From positions 1-10,964 of the forward strand of contig DYYI01000070.1 in the NCBI GenBank assembly GCA_020741755.1: a stretch of 10,964 nt of DNA, written 5' to 3'. Positions 6,524 to 10,964 of the stretch are shown piece by piece; positions within the stretch are counted from its first letter, which is position 1, and every line of letters starts with the position of its first letter. The notes under the pieces were generated by a model, which worked only from the letters and a program-made list of their open reading frames with translations, searched no databases and had not been told where the DNA came from. Origin of the DNA: Aliicoccus persicus_A. Its GTDB lineage: Bacteria; Bacillota; Bacilli; Staphylococcales; Salinicoccaceae. The position numbers and the translations under genes are program-made.

Positions 6524-7873
6524 ATGGCATTCGAATTTAAATTGCCGGATATCGGTGAGGGTATCCACGAAGGTGAAATTGCAAAGTGGATGGTCGCTGT
6601 CGGTGACGAAATAAAAGAAGACGACGTATTATGCGAAGTCCAAAACGATAAGGCACTTGTTGAAATTCCATCACCAGTCGATGGTGTTGTAAAATCTTTA
6701 GATGTAGAAGAAGGCGAAGTTGCAATTGTCGGCCAAACAATCATCGTTATTGATGATGGTTCTGAAGACAGCGGTGATGCTGGTGCATCAGAAGAGAAGA
6801 CAGAAGAAAAAGCTGAAGATAAAAAACCAGCAGCTGAAGAGAAGTCTGAAAAGCAATCAGAAGAAAAATCTGAAAAGAAATCAGAAGATAAATCTGAAAA
6901 GAACTCAGAAGATAAACAACCTGAGAAAAAAGAAGTATCAGGTGAGCGTGTCATCGCGATGCCATCTGTACGTAAATTCGCACGTGACAATGATGTGAAT
7001 ATCGCTGAAGTATCAGGTAGCGGTAAAAACGGTCGCGTACTAAAAGAAGACGTTGAAGCATTCTTAAGTGGAGACCAAGCACCTGCGGAGGCGGATGCAG
7101 CAGTTGCAGATGATGCGAAAGCGGATGATGAAGAAACATCTAAAGCGGCACAACCATCTGTTGATGAAGGTGTGAGTGAGACACGCCGTCCAATGACTGG
7201 TATGCGTAAAGCAATCGCAAAAGCGATGGTGAACTCTAAGCAGACAGCGCCACACGTAACGCACCTAGATGAAGTGATTGTTAACGACCTTTGGGATCAC
7301 AGAAAACGATTCAAAGAAATTGCAGCAGAACAAGATGTGAAATTGACGTTCTTACCATATGTCGTGAAAGCGCTCGTTTCTACATTGAAGAAGTTCCCTG
7401 ATTTGAACACGTCAATTGATGATGAAACGATGGAAGTCATCGAGAAACATTACTACAATATCGGTATTGCAGCAGATACTGAACGTGGCTTAGTTGTTCC
7501 AGTCATCAAGCATGCAGACCGTAAGTCTATGTTTGAAATTTCTAATGAAATTAATGAACTTGCAGGTAAAGCACGTGATGGTAAATTAACAGGTGATGAA
7601 ATGAAAGGTGGCTCAATGTCGATCTCAAACTTAGGTTCGGCAGGCGGTGCACACTTTACACCAGTGATTAACCACCCTGAAGTTGCAATTTTAGGTATCG
7701 GTCGTATTGAAGAAAAAGCAGTCGTTGTAGACGGCGAAGTTGTTGCACGTCGCGTACTTGCGTTATCATTATCATATGACCACCGTCAAATCGACGGCAT
7801 GACAGCACAAAATGCATTAAATCACTTTAAGCGTTTAATCGCTAATCCAGACTTATTATTAATGGAGGGTTAA
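6524..7873 (+). CDS. pdhC: Dihydrolipoamide acetyltransferase (PDH E2)
   Basis: E2 forms the core of the pyruvate dehydrogenase complex and transfers the acetyl group from lipoyl-lysine to CoA. The 449 residues comprise one lipoyl domain (about 1-80, lipoylated Lys43 in NDKA), a linker (about 81-140), a peripheral subunit-binding domain (about 143-182, starting AMPSVRKFARDN), a second acidic Ala-rich linker, and the catalytic acetyltransferase domain (about 210-449) with the active-site HRQIDG (His420-Gly425). The first linker is unusual: it is Lys/Glu/Ser-rich with three 8-residue repeats rather than the common Ala/Pro-rich linker. The ribosome site AGGAGG (6511-6516) is the strongest in the operon. 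Confidence 0.97.
   Translation: MAFEFKLPDIGEGIHEGEIAKWMVAVGDEIKEDDVLCEVQNDKALVEIPSPVDGVVKSLDVEEGEVAIVGQTIIVIDDGSEDSGDAGASEEKTEEKAEDKKPAAEEKSEKQSEEKSEKKSEDKSEKNSEDKQPEKKEVSGERVIAMPSVRKFARDNDVNIAEVSGSGKNGRVLKEDVEAFLSGDQAPAEADAAVADDAKADDEETSKAAQPSVDEGVSETRRPMTGMRKAIAKAMVNSKQTAPHVTHLDEVIVNDLWDHRKRFKEIAAEQDVKLTFLPYVVKALVSTLKKFPDLNTSIDDETMEVIEKHYYNIGIAADTERGLVVPVIKHADRKSMFEISNEINELAGKARDGKLTGDEMKGGSMSISNLGSAGGAHFTPVINHPEVAILGIGRIEEKAVVVDGEVVARRVLALSLSYDHRQIDGMTAQNALNHFKRLIANPDLLLMEG
6842..6913 (+). repeat. Three in-frame 24-bp tandem repeats in the pdhC linker
   Basis: Units at 6842-6865, 6866-6889 and 6890-6913 encode KSEKQSEE, KSEKKSED and KSEKNSED (residues 107-130). Nucleotides are nearly identical between units, so this is a recent-looking slippage repeat that changes linker length without breaking the frame. 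Confidence 0.9.
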
Positions 7874-7877
7874 TCTT

Positions 7878-9284
7878 ATGGTAGTTGGAGATTTCGCAGT
7901 AGAAACAGACACGATTGTCATCGGTGCAGGTCCTGGTGGATATGTTGCGGCAATCCGCGCAGCACAGTTAGGACAAAAAGTAACGATTGTTGAAAAATCA
8001 GAATTAGGTGGCGTGTGCTTAAACGTTGGATGTATCCCGTCTAAAGCAATGATCGCGTCATCACATAAGTACCACGATGCACAGCACTCTGAAGACTTCG
8101 GTGTAACAACAGAAGGCGTTAAATTAGACTTTTCTAAAGTTCAAGACTTCAAGAATGGTGTTGTTAAACGTTTAACAGGTGGTGTCGAAAGCCTATTAAA
8201 AGGAAATAAAGTCGACATCGTGCGCGGTGAAGCTTACTTCGTAGATGCAAATAAATTAAAAGTAATGGATGAAAAGAACTCACAAACATATGAGTTCAAA
8301 CATGCGATCATTGCAACAGGTAGCCGTCCAATCGAAATCCCAGGATTTAAATTTGGCGAGCGCATCATTGATTCTACTGGTGCTTTATCGCTTAAAGAAG
8401 TACCAGGTAAACTCGTTGTAATCGGTGGTGGTTACATCGGTACTGAGCTTGGTACAGCGTACGCGAACTTCGGTTCTGAAGTAACGATTTTAGAAGGTAC
8501 GAAAGATATCTTAGGCGGATTTGAAAAACAAATGACTCACCCTGTTAAGAAAAACTTGAAGAAAAAAGGCGTATCGATCGTGACTGAAGCGATGGCGAAG
8601 AGCGCTGAAGAAACAGAAAACGGCGTAAAAGTGACTTACGAAGCGAAAGGTGAAACGCATGAAGTTGAAGCGGATTACGTTTTAGTAACAGTCGGTCGCC
8701 GTCCGAACACGGATGAACTTGGATTAGAAGAAATGGGTATCAAAATGACAGATCGTGGAATTATCGAAGTCGATAAACAATCACGTACGTCAATAGATAA
8801 CATCTTCGCGATTGGTGACATCGTGCCAGGTTTACAACTTGCGCACAAAGCAAGTTACGAAGCGAAAATTGCTGCTGAAGCAATTTCTGGTGAGAAATCA
8901 GAAGTGGATTACTTATCAATCCCTGCTGTATGTTTCACAGAGCCAGAATTAGCATCAGTTGGTTTAACAGAAGCACAGGCAAAAGAAGAAGGCTTCAAAG
9001 TGAAAAGTGGAAAATTCCCATTTGCAGCAAACGGCCGTGCGTTAGGGTTAAACCAAACAGACGGATTCGTGAAGTTAGTAACACGTGAAGAAGACGGATT
9101 AGTACTTGGTGCACAAGTTGCAGGTGTCGGTGCTTCAGACATTATCGGTGAGCTCGGCCTTGCGGTTGAGACTGGTATGACAGCTGAAGACATTGCGCTC
9201 ACAATCCATGCGCACCCAACATTAGGCGAGATTCCAATGGAAGCAGCCGAAGTGGTATTAGGACGTCCAATCCACTCGATGTAA
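7878..9284 (+). CDS. pdhD: Dihydrolipoamide dehydrogenase (PDH E3)
   Basis: E3 reoxidises the dihydrolipoyl group of E2 using FAD and NAD+. The 468-residue sequence carries the FAD-binding GAGPGG (16-21), the redox disulfide in GGVCLNVGCIPSK (Cys47 and Cys52), the NAD-binding IGGGYIG (182-188), the second FAD motif FAIGDI (Gly313, Asp314) and the active-site His446 and Glu451 in HAHPTLGE. It starts 4 bp after pdhC, with GGAGGG (7864-7869) overlapping the pdhC end. It is the last gene of the operon, followed by a terminator. In many Firmicutes this E3 is shared with other 2-oxoacid dehydrogenases. Confidence 0.97.
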   Translation: MVVGDFAVETDTIVIGAGPGGYVAAIRAAQLGQKVTIVEKSELGGVCLNVGCIPSKAMIASSHKYHDAQHSEDFGVTTEGVKLDFSKVQDFKNGVVKRLTGGVESLLKGNKVDIVRGEAYFVDANKLKVMDEKNSQTYEFKHAIIATGSRPIEIPGFKFGERIIDSTGALSLKEVPGKLVVIGGGYIGTELGTAYANFGSEVTILEGTKDILGGFEKQMTHPVKKNLKKKGVSIVTEAMAKSAEETENGVKVTYEAKGETHEVEADYVLVTVGRRPNTDELGLEEMGIKMTDRGIIEVDKQSRTSIDNIFAIGDIVPGLQLAHKASYEAKIAAEAISGEKSEVDYLSIPAVCFTEPELASVGLTEAQAKEEGFKVKSGKFPFAANGRALGLNQTDGFVKLVTREEDGLVLGAQVAGVGASDIIGELGLAVETGMTAEDIALTIHAHPTLGEIPMEAAEVVLGRPIHSM

Positions 9285-9305
9285 TCATTTAAAAATTAAT
9301 ATTGA

Positions 9306-9350
9306 GGCGGCGTCTGATTGATTGTATATCGGGCGCCGCTGTTTTTGTTT
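9306..9350 (+). terminator. Terminator of the pdh operon
   Basis: GCGGCG (9307-9312) pairs with CGCCGC (9334-9339), and the stem can extend inward by three further pairs including wobbles (GUCU region against GGG). The loop is about 15 nt. The T-rich tail GTTTTTGTTT (9341-9350) follows. Confidence 0.85.
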
Positions 9351-9402
9351 GTATGCGGATTTTATTATTGTTTTAGTGAGGGTTTTATCTTTGATAGATG
9401 TT

Positions 9403-9408
9403 GAGGTG
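9403..9408 (+). promoter_or_regulatory. Ribosome binding site fixing the 9417 start
   Basis: GAGGTG lies 8 nt before ATG 9417. An in-frame TTG at 9411 is only 2 nt away and too close, so the ATG is the better start. No convincing promoter is visible between the pdh terminator and this site. Confidence 0.75.
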
Positions 9409-9416
9409 AATTGATA

Positions 9417-9701
9417 ATGAGTGAAAAAGAGTATTCGTATCCGCTAGATTTGGATTGGTCGACAGACGAGATTGTTGACGTGACCGAGTTTTTCGTGGCG
9501 GTTGAGCAGGCGTTCGAGGGTGATGGTGTACGTCGCGGCGAATTGGCTGCGCGCTATCAAGCGTTTAAGCGTGTCGTTCCGGGAAAATCTGAGGAGAAAA
9601 CACTATTTAAAGAATTCAAGAGTCGCAGCGGACTCGAATCTTATGATGTTGTGAAGCAATTGAAAGAAGTAGAGGATGATCAAGCGATTATTCGAGGATA
9701 A
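9417..9701 (+). CDS. UPF0223 family protein
   Basis: The 94-residue product matches the UPF0223 family of small Firmicute proteins with no assigned function. Landmarks are the N-terminal YSYPLDLDWSTDEIVDV segment, a central RYQAFKRVVPGKSEEK segment, and the EFKSRSGLESYDVVKQLKEV region near the C-terminus. It has no signal peptide or membrane segment and is probably cytoplasmic. Members of this family are found just downstream of pdhD in staphylococci, so its place here is conserved. It has its own terminator on the 3' side. No function should be inferred from the pdh neighbourhood alone. Confidence 0.9.
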   Translation: MSEKEYSYPLDLDWSTDEIVDVTEFFVAVEQAFEGDGVRRGELAARYQAFKRVVPGKSEEKTLFKEFKSRSGLESYDVVKQLKEVEDDQAIIRG

Positions 9702-9715
9702 TTTGTTGATAGTTG

Positions 9716-9760
9716 ATCGGGTGCCGACCCTTGGTGGGGTGGGTGCCCGATTTTTTGGTT
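9716..9760 (+). terminator. Terminator of the UPF0223 gene
   Basis: ATCGGG (9716-9721) pairs with CCCGAT (9746-9751), and the pairing continues inward through two wobbles, two C-G pairs, one mismatch and four more pairs to a 6-nt loop. A run of six T follows at 9751-9756. It lies immediately before the second 41-bp array. Confidence 0.88.
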
Positions 9761-9775
9761 TTCGTTGAGTCTACT

Positions 9776-10060
9776 ATAAACTTGTGGCTTCACAACTTTA
9801 TGTTAGAGGGTCTACTATAAACTTGTGGTTTCACAACTTTACGCTAGAGGGCTTACTATAAACTTGTGGTTTCACAATTTTATGTTAGAGGGCTTACTAT
9901 AAACTTGTGGTTTCACAACTTTACGCTAGAGGGTCTACAATAAACTTGAGAGCCCACAGCTTTACGCAATGACCGCTACTATAAACTTGAGAGCCACAGC
10001 TTTACGCAATCGGCTTTCTCATAAACTTGAGAACTCTCAGTTTTATGCAATATTCCTTCT
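9776..10060 (+). repeat. Tandem array of seven 41-bp repeats (right array)
   Basis: Units begin with ATAAACTTG at 9776, 9817, 9858, 9899, 9940, 9981 and 10021; the period is 41 bp, with 40 bp for unit 6. Units 1-4 are a subtype with the dyad TTGTG-GYTT-CACAA and a TAGAGGG segment. They alternate strictly between TTTATGTTAG (units 1 and 3) and TTTACGCTAG (units 2 and 4), so they form an 82-bp higher-order repeat. Units 5-7 carry TTGAGAG or TTGAGAA, then a CTTTACGCAAT or TTTTATGCAAT core, the subtype seen on the minus strand at 1-205. Unit 7 is the most degenerate. There are no spacers and no coding capacity. Array, terminators and tail account for the whole non-coding stretch 9702-10151. Confidence 0.95.
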
Positions 10061-10096
10061 AATAGAATTGTAATTTATTACTAAAAGATATCTGGA

Positions 10097-10157
10097 AAAT
10101 AGCTTATCAAAAGTCATTTTTTCCCGATAACTTTCTCTCAAATATAACAAGCTATTT
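10097..10157 (-). other. 9-bp inverted repeat at the 3' end of the right-edge gene
   Basis: AAATAGCTT (10097-10105) is perfectly complementary to AAGCTATTT (10149-10157), with a 43-nt gap. The right arm contains the stop codon of the minus-strand gene. On the minus strand the second arm is followed by TTCC rather than a T tract. It could be a weak terminator or mRNA-end structure, but the loop is long for a classical terminator. Confidence 0.35.
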
Positions 10158-10964
10158 AATTCGATATATAATCGGTGTAAGATGTTCCCAGTATTTATAC
10201 AAGTGTTCTTCTTTAATGATTTTCCATGGATTAAAAATTGTTTGTCCGTCTTTGTTGAAGAATAGACCATCTCCAATATAATAAGCAGCATGTTGGATCA
10301 CTTGATTTTTATCTTGCCAAACTACAACGTCATCTTTTTTAATACAATCACCTGTAAACTCATAGTATTTGTATTGCTTTAATGTCTCAATAAAAGACTT
10401 TTGATATATCCATTCATGTATAAACCACTCTTGCTTCCCGCCTGATATTGCAAATAATACAGCTGCTAAGCAGTTTGCACCCTGTTTGTTACTAAACGTA
10501 TTAGCATATGGATTTAAAAAACTGTACATTGAGTTAGGTAAGGGTTTACAATCTCCATCATCCCACCATTCAAAAACCATTTTTGAAAGTAATTGTTCTT
10601 TCACAGAACGCTCAAGTTTCTCCCACATTGCACTTTGAATAATAATATTTTGATTTATTATATAGTCCGATGGGATTTTATCAATTTCATCTACAAATGT
10701 AATTGGAACTACCAGACCTCTTTTACTGTTTATTTGATAACTAAAAATTAATTTTCGTTCCTCGGCAGAAATTCTTTCAATCCAATTCTTTTCAGCAATA
10801 ATCACATAATGTGCATTTTTTATATTCCAATACAGATAACTATTAACATAATTTATTTGCTTATACGTACTATGATTAAAAAATTCATCTGTAGGCATTA
10901 TTATTACTCCTGAAAGATCAATTTCACTTAAACCGTCTTCAGGAAGAAAAAATAAATCTTTTTC
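10152..10964 (-). CDS. NlpC/P60-like putative cysteine hydrolase, probably 5'-truncated by the window end
   Basis: I do not recognise this protein. The frame stays open from its TAG stop (10152-10154) to the window edge. The first in-window ATG is at 10898 (248 residues, AGGAG 8 nt upstream), but the 22 codons before it are open and read like protein (FFLPEDGLSEIDLSGVII), so the true start may lie outside. Counted from 10898, the C-terminal half has the order expected of NlpC/P60-type hydrolases: candidate nucleophile Cys143 in GANCLAAVLFA, a KKDDVVVW segment resembling the family's GD-L-V-F-W strand, then candidate His203 in QHAAYYIGDGLFF, with Asn215 or Asp217 as a possible third residue. 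The N-terminal ~130 residues are unassigned. No signal peptide is visible. The DNA is much more AT-rich than the pdh genes (18 versus 29 G+C per 60 bases in two sampled lines), suggesting acquisition. The fold call is an inference. Confidence 0.6.
   Translation of the reverse strand, partial: EKDLFFLPEDGLSEIDLSGVIIMPTDEFFNHSTYKQINYVNSYLYWNIKNAHYVIIAEKNWIERISAEERKLIFSYQINSKRGLVVPITFVDEIDKIPSDYIINQNIIIQSAMWEKLERSVKEQLLSKMVFEWWDDGDCKPLPNSMYSFLNPYANTFSNKQGANCLAAVLFAISGGKQEWFIHEWIYQKSFIETLKQYKYYEFTGDCIKKDDVVVWQDKNQVIQHAAYYIGDGLFFNKDGQTIFNPWKIIKEEHLYKYWEHLTPIIYRIK

Noticed and set aside
6493..6990. 165-codon minus-strand frame opposite pdhC
   Set aside because: Its Ser/Phe/Asp repeats are the antisense image of the Lys/Glu/Ser linker of E2; there is no ribosome site or independent support.
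9207..9233. HAHPTLGE instead of HAHPTLSE at the E3 active site as an anomaly
   Set aside because: The catalytic His446 and Glu451 are intact, and Gly at this position is seen in staphylococcal E3.
9776..9939. TTGTG...CACAA motifs as Rex-repressor sites
   Set aside because: The arms resemble Rex half-sites, but the spacing is shorter than the 18-bp Rex site, the motif lies downstream of genes rather than at a promoter, and it is explained by the repeat unit.
10043..10291. 82-codon minus-strand frame overlapping the right-edge gene, including a short ATG frame near 10117 running into the array
   Set aside because: It lies in another frame of the better supported NlpC/P60-like gene, has no recognisable sequence and ends inside the repeat array. 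A remnant of a truncated gene cannot be excluded but is not supported.

Overview
The window is a conserved housekeeping block from a low-GC Gram-positive bacterium. Protein sequences and gene order point to the Staphylococcaceae/Salinicoccaceae side of the Bacillales. RNase J1, peptide deformylase, RpoY and the PDH subunits all read like close relatives of the staphylococcal proteins. The coding regions look richer in G+C than Staphylococcus proper (29 of 60 bases in one sampled pdhD line), so a Jeotgalicoccus- or Salinicoccus-like genus is a reasonable guess, made by inference only.

Layout from left to right. Positions 1-205 hold five perfect-period 41-bp tandem repeats. A strong terminator (229-260) separates them from a minus-strand group: rnjA (RNase J1), rpoY (RNA polymerase epsilon subunit, overlapping rnjA by one base) and, 126 bp upstream, def (peptide deformylase). 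Divergent from def are two tandem plus-strand lipoprotein genes, both resembling the YkyA family (2935-3561 and 3571-4257), closed by a long hairpin terminator. The pyruvate dehydrogenase operon pdhA-pdhB-pdhC-pdhD (4416-9284) follows, with a recognisable sigma-A-type promoter and a terminator. A small UPF0223-family gene (9417-9701) with its own terminator comes next. Then comes a second 41-bp tandem array of seven units (9776-10060). The right edge (10152 to the window end) is a visibly AT-rich minus-strand gene for a NlpC/P60-like putative cysteine hydrolase that is probably cut by the window end.

How the genes work together. PdhA/PdhB (E1), PdhC (E2) and PdhD (E3) form the complex converting pyruvate to acetyl-CoA. 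RNase J1 and RpoY link RNA decay and transcription. Deformylase processes nascent proteins, and the two lipoproteins are predicted cell-surface proteins of unknown role. The neighbourhood rnjA-rpoY-def-ykyA-pdhABCD is a known conserved Bacillales arrangement.

The most unusual content is non-coding. The same 41-bp repeat family sits at both ends in inverted orientation, so that each array reads in the same sense relative to the core gene whose terminator precedes it. Beyond the right array, composition changes abruptly. No CRISPR, tRNA, rRNA, transposase or complete new multi-gene system is visible.
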